A stretch of 7,921 nt of DNA from an uncultured Clostridia bacterium (GTDB lineage Bacteria; Bacillota; Clostridia; Oscillospirales; Acutalibacteraceae), in contig CAJFUH010000108.1 in the NCBI GenBank assembly GCA_904420155.1, positions 1-7,921 of the forward strand. Direction: 5' to 3'. Positions 1 through 7,348 of the stretch are shown here, one piece after another. The notes beneath the pieces are model-generated. The model was not told where the DNA came from, searched no databases, and was given only the letters and a program-made list of their open reading frames with translations. How positions within the stretch are numbered: position 1 is the stretch's first letter; each line of letters opens with the position of its first letter. Made by a program: the position numbers and the translations under genes.

Positions 1-190
1 CGTCGATTTCGATATCCGTGACGGCCCGCCTGCCGTTTTCTATCCGGGAAACAGAACCCCGGCAGGTGTAAACCGCCAGCAGCTCCAGCCTTTCCGACAA
101 CTGCTTTTGGCTGAGTCCGGCAGCAATCCTCGCCTCTTTGATCCGTTCAGCAATGATATTAACATGCTCTGTATCAAGGATTCTTTTCAT
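1..190 (-). CDS. XRE-family helix-turn-helix regulator, N-terminal part (runs off window)
   Basis: The 63 visible residues form a Cro/C1-type (XRE) DNA-binding domain. Helix 1 is around IIAERIKEAR, then comes the typical AAGLSQKQLSERL helix-turn-helix entry, and the recognition helix ends in SVSRIENGRR. The segment LELLAVYTCRG between helices 2 and 3 is a few residues longer than in minimal XRE domains, a variant I know from Firmicutes regulators. The gene starts at ATG 190, with a GAGGGG ribosome binding site about 8 bases upstream. The C-terminus lies beyond the left edge, so it is unknown whether a ligand-binding or tetratricopeptide domain follows. A perfect inverted repeat sits 18 bases upstream of the start and suggests autoregulation (inferred). 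The family is clear; the target genes are not. Confidence 0.85.
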   Translation of the reverse strand, partial: MKRILDTEHVNIIAERIKEARIAAGLSQKQLSERLELLAVYTCRGSVSRIENGRRAVTDIEID

Positions 191-207
191 GAACAATCCC
201 CTCACCC

Positions 208-230
208 TAATGTCTCGATTTGAGACATTA
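208..230. promoter_or_regulatory. Perfect 9-bp inverted repeat, likely operator of the XRE regulator
   Basis: TAATGTCTC (208-216) and GAGACATTA (222-230) are exact reverse complements separated by five bases (GATTT). The element lies 18 bases upstream of the leftward XRE start codon and 41 bases upstream of a rightward short ORF, so it is placed to control either or both directions. Dimeric XRE repressors commonly bind dyads of this size. There is no T-run on either side, so it is not a terminator. That this regulator binds here is an inference from position and symmetry. Confidence 0.65.
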
Positions 231-270
231 TTTATTTCGATAGTAACACTAAGTGATCCAAAAGTCTAGC

Positions 271-408
271 ATGGGCGGGCTAAATTCGCTATTTAATAAA
301 AGAAATAGCAACAAAAAGGAATCAACGTGCTTTGTGACGGTCATTGAATGGAAAGCGTTCGCCCAGATTTTAAACACGACCACGGATGAACTACTGAACA
401 ACGATTGA
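271..408 (+). pseudogene. Short ORF resembling the C-terminal tail of an XRE regulator (probable gene remnant)
   Basis: This 45-codon reading frame ends VTVIEWKAFAQILNTTTDEL plus LNND. The last ~24 residues look like the region that normally follows the helix-turn-helix in XRE proteins: VTDIEL, then an AFAxxL helix, then a T/S-x-DELL ending. The leftward gene at 1-190 carries the matching AVTDIEI just before it leaves the window. The first 18 residues (MGGLNSLFNKRN onward) match nothing I recognise, and there is no ribosome binding site before ATG 271. The simplest reading is a remnant of a paralogous regulator that has lost its DNA-binding half. A good terminator begins 12 bases after the stop, as expected at the end of a former transcription unit. 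Alternatively it could be a real small protein. A 7-bp hairpin (288-294 with 303-309) lies inside it. Confidence 0.4.
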
Positions 409-419
409 GGATCTGAAAG

Positions 420-456
420 AGGGGGCCGCTCGGCTAATATAGCGGCCCCTTGTTTT
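420..456 (+). terminator. Intrinsic terminator downstream of the XRE remnant
   Basis: GGGGCCGCT (422-430) pairs perfectly with AGCGGCCCC (441-449) across a 10-base loop. One G-T and one A-T pair extend the stem, and TTGTTTT follows. The T-run lies only on the rightward side, so the element terminates rightward transcription. It insulates the regulator locus from the dipeptidase operon. Confidence 0.8.
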
Positions 457-539
457 GCGAAAAATTTTTTGGATAGCTTTCTTTTTATCCCCGCACAGAA
501 GAAAAATCTGTGGTTTGACAAGATTTCTCTGGAAAACTG

Positions 540-568
540 TGTAAAAAACGGCCGGTTTGCTGTATAAT
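540..568 (+). promoter_or_regulatory. Candidate promoter of the pepV operon
   Basis: A consensus -10 box TATAAT lies at 563-568. The -35 position at 17-bp spacing (540-545, TGTAAA) matches the consensus poorly. Transcription would begin near 575, giving a leader of about 54 bases. That leader contains a small hairpin (591-596 with 602-607, one G-U pair) just ahead of the pepV ribosome binding site at 612-617. A perfect TTGACA at 515-520 is too far upstream to pair with this -10. Confidence 0.5.
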
Positions 569-628
569 ACTATCATGTATGGAAATCGGGCCGGTGGAAA
601 ACACTGGTAAGAAAGGAATGGTTTTCTC

Positions 629-2011
629 ATGTTATTTGGAGATCGCATTTTGGCATATAAAGACGAAATCTTTCGGGATATCAAGGAATTGGTGTCCATC
701 CCCTCCTGCGCGGTACCGCAAAACGGGGAGTATCCCTGCGGGGAACAGGCCGCCCGCGCTTTGCAGTGGATTTTAAACCGGGCCAAAGAAATGGGGCTGG
801 AGACGGTAAACGTGGATCAGGCGGCCGGGCACGCCCAATACGGGGAAGGCCCGGAAGTGGCTGCCGTGCTCACCCATGTGGACGTGGTGCCCGCCGGGGA
901 CGGCTGGAGCAGCGACCCCTTCTGCGCGGTGGAACGGGACGGTAAACTTTACGGCCGCGGCGTGGCCGACGACAAAGGGAGCGCCGTGGTAAGCCTCTAT
1001 TGCCTGAAAGCCTTAAAAGACGCGGGCGTCATCGGGAAACGCCGCCTGCGGGCGATTTTCGGCGCTGGGGAAGAATGCGGCATGAACGATATGCCCCGTT
1101 ATTTTGCTTCCCAGGAATTGCCGGTCATGGCGTTTACGCCGGACGCGGAATATGGTATCTGCAACCGGGAAAAGGGGATTCTGCAAATCGAGGTCAGCGC
1201 CCCCACCCACGACGGCACTACCCTCACGGCTTTTCGCGCCGGTACTGTGGTCAACGCCGTTCCTGACAAAGCCATGGCCCTTTTGGACTGCACGGAAATG
1301 GAAGACCATCAATTGCAGCGCCTAGCCGACGCCAAAGAGGGGAAATTTACGTTCCGCTACACTCTGGACGGCATGATGGTACAGTCCACAGGGGTTTCCA
1401 GCCACGCCATGGAACCGGAAAAAGGATTTAACGCCGCCACCCATTTGATCCGCCTGCTGGCCTCTAATTTTGGCCATACCGTATTGGGAAGCCTGTGCGC
1501 CTTTATCGACGACGCCATCGACCTGGAAACAAACGGGCTTTCCCTGGGGATCCGCCAGAGGGATAAAGAATCGGGTCCTCTTACCGTCAACGTCGGGGTG
1601 GTGGATATCGGCCCCAACCACGCCAAAGCCCTTTTGGATATCCGTTATCCGGTCACGGCGGACGGCGATAAAATTTTACAGACCGTCGAGCGGCGCGCCC
1701 AGCGGGATGGCCTGTCTGTAAAAGTACTCAATCATAATAAGCCCCTGTATATTCCCGAACATACTTCATTGATCATTCTGTTAAAAGACGCTTATCAGAG
1801 CGTCACCGGAAAGCCCGCCAAACTGTACGCCACAGGCGGCGGCACTTACGCCCGGCAGCTTCAGGGAAAGGGCGTGGCCTTCGGTCCGGTATTTGAAGGG
1901 CAGGACTACCGACTGCATCAATCGGATGAATATATCGATATGGAGGCTTTCCTCCTGCACGCTCAAATCTGCCTGGAAGCCATGTACCGGATGTTCACAG
2001 ACGCAAATTGA
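629..2011 (+). CDS. pepV: PepV-type M20 metallopeptidase (Xaa-His/beta-Ala-His dipeptidase-like)
   Basis: Cytoplasmic dizinc aminopeptidase that cleaves unspecific dipeptides, probably those released by peptide uptake. The 460 residues match the usual PepV length of about 470. The M20 metal site is complete: LTHVDVVP (H83, D85), GVADDKG (D114/D115), GAGEEC (E148 and E149, general base and ligand), FTPDAEYG (D172) and RLHQSDE (H430). H259 in SSHAMEP matches the conserved histidine of the lid domain, an insert of roughly residues 185-380. The start is ATG 629, with AAAGGA 11 bases upstream and no in-frame alternative before it. It is the first gene of a run with the HD protein (32-base gap) and the DUF975-like gene. 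The family assignment is strong. The exact substrate is not fixed by sequence, and carnosinase-like names in databases are approximate. Confidence 0.93.
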   Translation: MLFGDRILAYKDEIFRDIKELVSIPSCAVPQNGEYPCGEQAARALQWILNRAKEMGLETVNVDQAAGHAQYGEGPEVAAVLTHVDVVPAGDGWSSDPFCAVERDGKLYGRGVADDKGSAVVSLYCLKALKDAGVIGKRRLRAIFGAGEECGMNDMPRYFASQELPVMAFTPDAEYGICNREKGILQIEVSAPTHDGTTLTAFRAGTVVNAVPDKAMALLDCTEMEDHQLQRLADAKEGKFTFRYTLDGMMVQSTGVSSHAMEPEKGFNAATHLIRLLASNFGHTVLGSLCAFIDDAIDLETNGLSLGIRQRDKESGPLTVNVGVVDIGPNHAKALLDIRYPVTADGDKILQTVERRAQRDGLSVKVLNHNKPLYIPEHTSLIILLKDAYQSVTGKPAKLYATGGGTYARQLQGKGVAFGPVFEGQDYRLHQSDEYIDMEAFLLHAQICLEAMYRMFTDAN

Positions 2012-2043
2012 CCGTCCCGGAATCCCAAAAGGAGGAACTCTTT

Positions 2044-2724
2044 ATGGAATCATCGCCCAAACACGCCATTACTTTGGAAGACATTCTGAAAGACCCGCAG
2101 ATTCACACTTATATTGACCAGGGAAACCGCATTCTAGGCGTCATCGGGTACACGGAACACGGCTTTCCCCATGCCAAACGTTCTTCTAACTATGCCAGTT
2201 ATATTTTAAAATGCCTGGGCTATGACGACCGCACCTGCGAACTGGCGGCTATCGCCGGGTATATGCACGATATCGGCAATGTGGTAAACCGCGTGGCCCA
2301 CGCCCAAAGCGGCGCTTTGATGGCCTTTACCCTGCTCACCAATATGGGGATGGATCCCGAGGAAATCGCCCAGGTGGTTTCCGCCATCGGGAATCACGAC
2401 GAAGGCACTGCGGCGGCGGTCAATCCCATCGCCGCCGCTCTGATCCTTTCCGATAAAGGCGATGTACGTCGAACCCGCGTCCGGGATAAGGAGCGGGTGG
2501 CGATTGATATCCACGACCGGGTCAATTACGCGGTGGAGCAAGCTTCCCTGGACATCGATCCGGAAAACAAAACCGCTATTTTAGATATCACCATCGATAC
2601 GGAGATCTGCCCCGTGATGGATTACTTTGAGATCTTTTTAACCCGTATGGTTTTATGCCGCAGCGCGGCGCAATACTTAGGGCTTTCTTTTGAATTGGTG
2701 ATCAACGGGGTTCGCCTATTATAA
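2044..2724 (+). CDS. HD-domain metal-dependent phosphohydrolase, substrate unknown
   Basis: The 226-residue protein is essentially one HD domain. The likely metal ligands are H43 (FPHAKR), H75-D76 (MHDIGN), H118-D119 (IGNHDE) and D137 (LSDKGD), in the order expected for HD hydrolases. The extra histidine pair around H118 is typical of HD proteins with two metals. HD enzymes hydrolyse phosphomonoesters or phosphodiesters, often of nucleotides, but nothing here identifies the substrate. No sensor, synthetase or membrane segment is present. The start is ATG 2044 because AAAAGGAGG lies 8 bases before it. An in-frame TTG at 2008 overlaps the pepV stop and has no such site. The gene lies between pepV and the membrane protein with gaps of 32 and 37 bases, so co-transcription is likely. 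A functional link to dipeptide metabolism is only a guess. Confidence 0.82.
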   Translation: MESSPKHAITLEDILKDPQIHTYIDQGNRILGVIGYTEHGFPHAKRSSNYASYILKCLGYDDRTCELAAIAGYMHDIGNVVNRVAHAQSGALMAFTLLTNMGMDPEEIAQVVSAIGNHDEGTAAAVNPIAAALILSDKGDVRRTRVRDKERVAIDIHDRVNYAVEQASLDIDPENKTAILDITIDTEICPVMDYFEIFLTRMVLCRSAAQYLGLSFELVINGVRLL

Positions 2725-2761
2725 GAAGAAACTCTCAAATCGATCTGGAGGTGAGGCAGTT

Positions 2762-3655
2762 TTGTCTGCTGAAAAACAAATCAAACAGGAAGCGTTAACG
2801 CGTTTAAGGGATAACAACTGGGGAAAAGCCATTGCGGTCACCGTCGCCTTGTTGTGCGTCCCCATTGTACAATCCTTATGCAATGAATTTGCCGCCTATT
2901 TATTCCACGTCAATTTAAACCGTCTGCCTCAATCTTGGTGGGAGTTCTTTCGGTGGATGCTGAATCGGGTGAGCAATTGGCCTTATTTTCTCTTCTGGAT
3001 AGTCAGTTCCCTCTTATTTTGGGCGTTGACTTCCCCTCTATCGTTAGGGGCCGTCCGTTGGAATCTGCACGCTTCCCAGGGACAATCCCCCGCCGTGGAA
3101 GAACTGTTCTATTATTTTTCTAACCGCAGGCTTTTCGTCCGTTCCCTGTCCTGCTCCCTTCAGCTCCTTCTACGATACGCCTTGTGGGGGATCGTTTGTT
3201 TCGCCCCCGGAGTTATTTTAGTGACGGTTTGCAGTACATTCGGTAATGCGGCATATGCCCCCATCCAGCAGATTCCCCTCTGGGCGGTCATTGGTATTTC
3301 TTTATCTTCCCTGCTGTTTTTGGCGGGAGGGATCCTATTTATCTTTTTCAGCCTCCGCTACTTTGCGACTCAAACCGCTGTCGCCGCTTTGGACAGCAGA
3401 TCAGTCCACGCCTGTATCAATCTTTCTGTCCGCCGCATGAAAAAGAGGAAAGGTTCCGCTTTCGTTTTGATGCTCTCTTTCTTGGGGTGGGGCCTTTTGT
3501 GTTTTTTTGTTATTCCGGCGCTGTTTGTCATCCCTTATTTCCGTATGAGCAGGGTAACCTGCGCCAAATGGATTTTAATCCAGGATATCAGGGAAGAATA
3601 TGAATCCCTTCATCCTGTTCCCGATTCACCGTCTAATTCCATAGAGAAATTCTGA
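2762..3655 (+). CDS. DUF975-like polytopic membrane protein
   Basis: A 297-residue integral membrane protein of unknown function. It opens like DUF975 members, with a short basic helix followed by NNWGKAIAVTVAL. The other family-like features are PLSLGAVRWNLHASQG (92-107), a VEELFYYFS segment, a basic RRMKKRKG loop (224-231), and LSFLGWGLLCFFVIPALFVIPY before a final Y/F-rich helix. Hydrophobic segments lie at about 22-48, 74-100, 130-158, 172-200 and 231-262. The charged C-terminus ends in the cytoplasm or at the membrane face. The start codon is TTG 2762: GGAGGTGAGG stands 6-8 bases before it and no nearby in-frame ATG exists. It is the last gene of the rightward unit, and a strong hairpin terminator follows 15 bases after the stop. 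The family match is from memory of its pattern. Confidence 0.75.
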   Translation: MSAEKQIKQEALTRLRDNNWGKAIAVTVALLCVPIVQSLCNEFAAYLFHVNLNRLPQSWWEFFRWMLNRVSNWPYFLFWIVSSLLFWALTSPLSLGAVRWNLHASQGQSPAVEELFYYFSNRRLFVRSLSCSLQLLLRYALWGIVCFAPGVILVTVCSTFGNAAYAPIQQIPLWAVIGISLSSLLFLAGGILFIFFSLRYFATQTAVAALDSRSVHACINLSVRRMKKRKGSAFVLMLSFLGWGLLCFFVIPALFVIPYFRMSRVTCAKWILIQDIREEYESLHPVPDSPSNSIEKF

Positions 3656-3670
3656 ATTTTATAACAAAGC

Positions 3671-3715
3671 AAAATAGAGAAGGAATATGAAAAAACATAT
3701 TCCTTCTCTATTTTT
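3671..3715. terminator. Bidirectional intrinsic terminator between convergent operons
   Basis: Nineteen bases (3671-3689) pair perfectly with 3696-3714 across a loop of six A residues. The outer ends of the stem are AAAA and TTTT, so a U-run follows the hairpin in both directions. It lies between the stop of the rightward DUF975-like gene (3655) and the stop of leftward paaK (3731), and should terminate both. Confidence 0.92.
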
Positions 3716-3730
3716 ATCTTTCGCTTTCTA

Positions 3731-4966
3731 TCAATAGCGGTTATCAAAAATGCGGGTGGATTTCTTTTCGCTGCGCGGCAGATCGCCAATTTCCACCACC
3801 TGGGCGGCAATGGCAATGCCGATCCTCGCTTTAAAGAGATATTTCAGCTCGCTCTCCACTTTGGCCTTATCGATACCTTTTTCCCCTTCCACAAAAAGGG
3901 TCATGATATCCCTGCCGTTGAGATGGTCAATCATCACCTGATACTCGCTGCTGACCCCGTCTGCCTCCTTGAGGATATCGTCAATCTGTCCCGGGAAAAT
4001 ATTCACGCCTTTCACCTTAATCATATCGTCTGTCCGGCCGATCAAGGTATCGATGCGGGGATGAGGATTGCCGCACTTGCACTCGCCCAGCACAAACCGG
4101 GTTAAATCATGGGTGCGGTAACGGATCAGCGGAGCCCCCTGCTTGCGCAACGTGGTAATAACCAGTTCCCCAATCTCCCCATCCGGCACCAGTTCCCCGG
4201 TTTTCGGATCGATAATCTCAAAATACAGGTAATCGTCCCAGTAATGCATACCGCATTGATAATCGCAGCTCATGGCGATGCCGGGACCGTAAATTTCCGT
4301 CAATCCATAAATATCATAGAGGTCTACCCCTAATTCATTGGCAATGCGTTTCCGCATTTTTTCTCCCCACCGTTCGGAGCCAATCACGCCTTTTTTCAGG
4401 AAAATTTGGTCGCGCACGCCCCGGCGAGTGATTTCTTCCGCCAGAAGAAGGGCATAGGAAGAGGTGGCGCACAATACGGTGCTCTTTAAATCCTTCATCA
4501 TCTGGATCTGCTTATCGGTATTGCCCGGCCCCATGGGCACCACCATGGCTCCCAGCCGTTCCGCGCCGTTCTGGAAGCCGATACCGGCGGTCCATAAGCC
4601 ATAGCCCGGGGTGATCTGGATCCGGTCCAGGTTGGTGATGCCAGCCGTCTCATAGCAGCGCTTGAACATCTCCGCCCAATCCTGCACATCCTGCCTGGTG
4701 TAGGGGATAATGACCGGCGTGCCCGTCGTCCCTGAAGAGGAATGGATCCGCACGATCTCCTCATCCGGCACCGCCTGTAAGCCCAGGGGATAAGCCTCTC
4801 TCAAATCGCTTTTATTGGTAAAGGGAAGCTTCTCAAAATCGGACTGGGTCTGTATGGCGGACACATCAATCCCATCAAATTTCTTATGATAAAAGCTTCC
4901 CTTTTGAGCGGTCAGCTTGATAATCTGGTCCTTGATCTGTTGAAACTGGCTTTCAGTCATTTTCAT
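3731..4966 (-). CDS. paaK: Phenylacetate-CoA ligase family arylacetate-CoA ligase (AMP-forming)
   Basis: Adenylate-forming enzyme that converts an arylacetate (phenylacetate, indoleacetate or similar) with ATP and CoA to the arylacyl-CoA. The 411 residues show the family order: LPFTNKSDLREAYP (47-60), the phosphate-binding loop HSSSGTTGTP (75-84), YGLTE (220-224), a YRTHD segment (283-287), and IGRTDDMIKVKGVNIFPGQI (309-328) at the hinge. It ends in the small C-terminal domain at RIFDNRY. The N-terminus lacks roughly 20 residues found in the ~430-residue PaaK proteins. Cysteines at 234, 238, 296 and 298 with H241 (CDYQCGMH and CKCGNPHPRI) could bind zinc (inferred). The start is ATG 4966, with AAGGAG 9-10 bases upstream inside the end of iorB. 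A longer frame reaching back to 5002 lacks such a site. The spacing to iorB is 4 bases. Its place after iorAB implies that it supplies or consumes the arylacetyl-CoA of that enzyme. Confidence 0.93.
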   Translation of the reverse strand: MKMTESQFQQIKDQIIKLTAQKGSFYHKKFDGIDVSAIQTQSDFEKLPFTNKSDLREAYPLGLQAVPDEEIVRIHSSSGTTGTPVIIPYTRQDVQDWAEMFKRCYETAGITNLDRIQITPGYGLWTAGIGFQNGAERLGAMVVPMGPGNTDKQIQMMKDLKSTVLCATSSYALLLAEEITRRGVRDQIFLKKGVIGSERWGEKMRKRIANELGVDLYDIYGLTEIYGPGIAMSCDYQCGMHYWDDYLYFEIIDPKTGELVPDGEIGELVITTLRKQGAPLIRYRTHDLTRFVLGECKCGNPHPRIDTLIGRTDDMIKVKGVNIFPGQIDDILKEADGVSSEYQVMIDHLNGRDIMTLFVEGEKGIDKAKVESELKYLFKARIGIAIAAQVVEIGDLPRSEKKSTRIFDNRY

Positions 4967-4970
4967 GGCG

Positions 4971-5558
4971 TTACACTCCTTTGGCGGCCTGCGCCCCGGC
5001 ATACAGGGCTTTTGTATTCATGGCGATAAAGCGTTCCTTAATTCTCTGCGGCAGGGCTTTTTCCACATCTTCCAGGGAAAATCCCAACGCCCCGCTGGCC
5101 ACAGCGGCGCCTAACAGCGCCACATTAAGCACTTTACTGGAGCCGCACTGCCTACAAACTTCATCTGCATCCAATACTACCAGACGCTTTCCCAATCCCC
5201 GCAGATAACGGAGCATGTCTTCCCCTTGATAGGACGTTCCCGACAGGGAAGCGGTCACCGGCTGGATCGCCTTATCGCTCACCACCAGTACCCCGTCTTC
5301 CTTTAAATACGGCAAACAACGCACCGCTTCCGACGGTTCAAACCCAATGATCATATCCGCCGTATGCAGGGGAATCATTGGGGAATGGCTCTGTTCCCCA
5401 ATACGCACATGGCTTACCACACAGCCTCCCCGCTGCGCCATACCGATGGTCTCCGCCGTGCGGGCATGCTGTCCCCGGTTCATGGCGCATTGGGCGATCA
5501 ATTTAGAGGCCAGTACAGTGCCCTGGCCGCCTACCCCAGCTAAAATACAGTTCATCAT
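4971..5558 (-). CDS. iorB: Indolepyruvate ferredoxin oxidoreductase, beta subunit
   Basis: Small (gamma-type) subunit of a 2-oxoacid:ferredoxin oxidoreductase, cytoplasmic partner of IorA. The 195 residues match the IorB length. The N-terminal glycine loop ILAGVGGQGTVLAS (5-18) and the TAETIGMAQRGG block (34-45) with the following VVSHVRIG are hallmarks of the family. ADMIIGFEPSEAVR (67-80) and NVALLGAAVASGALG (145-159) are also typical. It starts at ATG 5558 and overlaps the iorA stop by four bases (ATGATGA). AGGAGGTG lies 7 bases upstream, inside iorA, so translation is probably coupled. A second ATG at 5555 is equally possible but further from the site. Together with IorA it would interconvert arylpyruvate plus CoA with arylacetyl-CoA, CO2 and reduced ferredoxin. 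Confidence 0.95.
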   Translation of the reverse strand: MMNCILAGVGGQGTVLASKLIAQCAMNRGQHARTAETIGMAQRGGCVVSHVRIGEQSHSPMIPLHTADMIIGFEPSEAVRCLPYLKEDGVLVVSDKAIQPVTASLSGTSYQGEDMLRYLRGLGKRLVVLDADEVCRQCGSSKVLNVALLGAAVASGALGFSLEDVEKALPQRIKERFIAMNTKALYAGAQAAKGV

Positions 5559-7348
5559 TCCTGTACACCTCCTATGGCGTCAAAGGGACACACCTGCGCG
5601 CAGATAGTACATCCATAACACGTGGATGGGTCGATCAGAGCTTTCCCATCCTTGACGGACATGGCGGGACATCCCAACTCCCGGATACACCTCTTGCATC
5701 CCGTACATTTCTCTGTATCCACCCGTAAAATCTGAGCGGGCTTGGTAACCGCGATACAAGGGGATTCAAAAATGACAGCCGATACCCCCCGGAACGCCGC
5801 GGCCTCCCGAATCGCTTCCTTCGCCTCCTCCAAATGAAGAGGATTGGCTTTGCGGATACATTTTACGCCAACGGCCTCCAATATCGCCGCAATATCCACC
5901 TTCTGGGAGATCTCCCCCATCATGGTTTTGCCTGTCCCCGGGTGGGGCTGGTGGCCGGTCATGGCTGTGGTGGAATTATCCAGCACGACCAGCACAATAT
6001 CGGTTTCGTTGTACAGCGCATTGATCACGCCGGGGATTCCTGTGTGGAAAAAGGTGGAGTCCCCGACAAATGCAAAGTTTACCGCATCCGGCTCCACACG
6101 ATGTAGGCCCTGGGCGATGGTAATCCCCGCGCCCATACACAAACAGGTATCCACCATATCCAGAGGCTGGGCGTTCCCCAGGGTATAGCATCCAATGTCT
6201 CCGGAGAAGACCGCCTTTTTGCCTTTCATCGCCTGTTTGACCGCGTAGAACGAGGCCCGGTGGGGGCATCCCGCACAAAGCACGGGAGGACGGATCGGCA
6301 GGCTAGGAAGTTCCGCTTCCTCAGGCTGCGGCAGGGAGTAACCCAAAAACTTTGCTATCGCAGTTTTCACCAATTCTACGGTATTCTCCCCCGCCTGGGG
6401 CATATCCCCGGTAAGTTTCCCCCGGACCCGCACCGGCAGATGGTGCTTGCCGCAAAGGTAGACCAGTTCCCGTTCCAGTACCGGGTCCAGTTCCTCTACC
6501 ACCAATACTTCCTCTAACCCATCCAAGAAACCCAACGCAAGACATTCCGGGAAGGGATACGGCGTGGAGACCTTTAACAGTTTATAGGGCTTCTCGCACC
6601 CTTGTAAAGCCTCGCAGGTATAGGCATAACTGACCCCGCCGGACACAATCCCTTTTTTCCCCTCGCCGGAGCAGATATTATACCGGTAAGAGGAAAAATC
6701 TTCGCTCAGCACCTGCTGGCGTTTTTCTATTTTTAAATGGTTCTGATAAGACAGTTTGGGGAAAATCACCCAGCGGGAAGAATCCTTGACAAACCCTTGG
6801 GCAGGATGCTGTTCCCGGACGTCTTCTACCTCAATGGACGCGCAGCCGTGGCATACACGCGTGGTAGGCCGGAAAAGGACCGGCGTCCCGTATTTCTCTG
6901 AATAGGCAAAAGCGTCCCCGATCATCTGATACGCCTCTTCCGGAGAAGAAGGATCAAAAACCGGCAGCTTAGAAAAATGGGCAAAATGCCGGGTATCCTG
7001 TTCCGTCTGGGAAGAAATCGGGCCGGGATCGTCGGCCACCATTACCACCATACCTCCCTTGACGCCCACATATTCCAAACTCATCAGCGGGTCGGAGGCG
7101 ACGTTTAAGCCCACCTGTTTCATGGTGACCATACTGCGCGCCCCCGCATAAGCGGCCCCCGCCGCCACCTCCATAGCGGATTTTTCATTGACGGACCATT
7201 CCACATAAATATCCCCTGGATTGTTTTTGGCCACCGTCTCTAAGACCTCCGTAGAAGGCGTGCCTGGATATCCAGACACCACCTGAACGCCCGCCCGGAT
7301 GGCCCCCAGTGCAATGGCTTCGTTTCCCATTAAAAGCTTTGTTGCCAC
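5555..7348 (-). CDS. iorA: Indolepyruvate ferredoxin oxidoreductase, alpha subunit (TPP and 2x[4Fe-4S])
   Basis: Large catalytic subunit of 597 residues, close to the family norm of about 600. The N-terminal pyrimidine-binding domain holds GNEAIALGAIRAG, SGYPGTPSTE (25-34) and the VEWSVNEKSAME block (49-60). A middle domain spans about 180-340. The TPP-binding domain has CAGCPHR (358-364), GDIGCYTLG (383-391), VGDSTFF (428-434) and LDNSTTAMTG (456-465). The ferredoxin-like tail carries CxxCxxC plus CP (C548, C551, C554, C560) and a regular C577, C580, C583, C587 set. The five-residue gap before C560 is the known IorA variant, not a defect. The start is GTG 7348, with GGGGGAG 7 bases upstream; the next ATG (7330) lacks a site. 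The paralogue preference (indole-, phenyl- or hydroxyphenylpyruvate) is not set by sequence. The gene is first in the operon behind a T-box leader. Confidence 0.96.
   Translation of the reverse strand: MATKLLMGNEAIALGAIRAGVQVVSGYPGTPSTEVLETVAKNNPGDIYVEWSVNEKSAMEVAAGAAYAGARSMVTMKQVGLNVASDPLMSLEYVGVKGGMVVMVADDPGPISSQTEQDTRHFAHFSKLPVFDPSSPEEAYQMIGDAFAYSEKYGTPVLFRPTTRVCHGCASIEVEDVREQHPAQGFVKDSSRWVIFPKLSYQNHLKIEKRQQVLSEDFSSYRYNICSGEGKKGIVSGGVSYAYTCEALQGCEKPYKLLKVSTPYPFPECLALGFLDGLEEVLVVEELDPVLERELVYLCGKHHLPVRVRGKLTGDMPQAGENTVELVKTAIAKFLGYSLPQPEEAELPSLPIRPPVLCAGCPHRASFYAVKQAMKGKKAVFSGDIGCYTLGNAQPLDMVDTCLCMGAGITIAQGLHRVEPDAVNFAFVGDSTFFHTGIPGVINALYNETDIVLVVLDNSTTAMTGHQPHPGTGKTMMGEISQKVDIAAILEAVGVKCIRKANPLHLEEAKEAIREAAAFRGVSAVIFESPCIAVTKPAQILRVDTEKCTGCKRCIRELGCPAMSVKDGKALIDPSTCYGCTICAQVCPFDAIGGVQE

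Noticed and set aside
515..520. Consensus TTGACA as -35 of the pepV promoter
   Set aside because: It lies 42 bases from the TATAAT at 563-568, and no good -10 lies 16-18 bases downstream of it.
249..521. Leftward 90-codon open frame in the left intergenic region
   Set aside because: It runs through the intrinsic terminator and the dyad-side leader, with no family resemblance; it is a chance frame.
391..786. Leftward 131-codon open frame across the pepV promoter and start
   Set aside because: It overlaps the terminator, the promoter and the true pepV start. It has no recognisable domain and its composition looks like random translation.
2008..2046. TTG at 2008 as start of the HD protein
   Set aside because: ATG 2044 has a near-perfect AAAAGGAGG site at correct spacing, whereas TTG 2008 overlaps the pepV stop and lacks one.
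4966..5002. Extended paaK start at 5002
   Set aside because: The extra 12 residues do not resemble PaaK, and the ribosome binding site lies between 5002 and 4966, pointing to ATG 4966.
5696..5720. Broken first 4Fe-4S cluster in IorA
   Set aside because: The wider gap before the fourth cysteine (C560) is a known pattern in IorA proteins, so it is not a defect.
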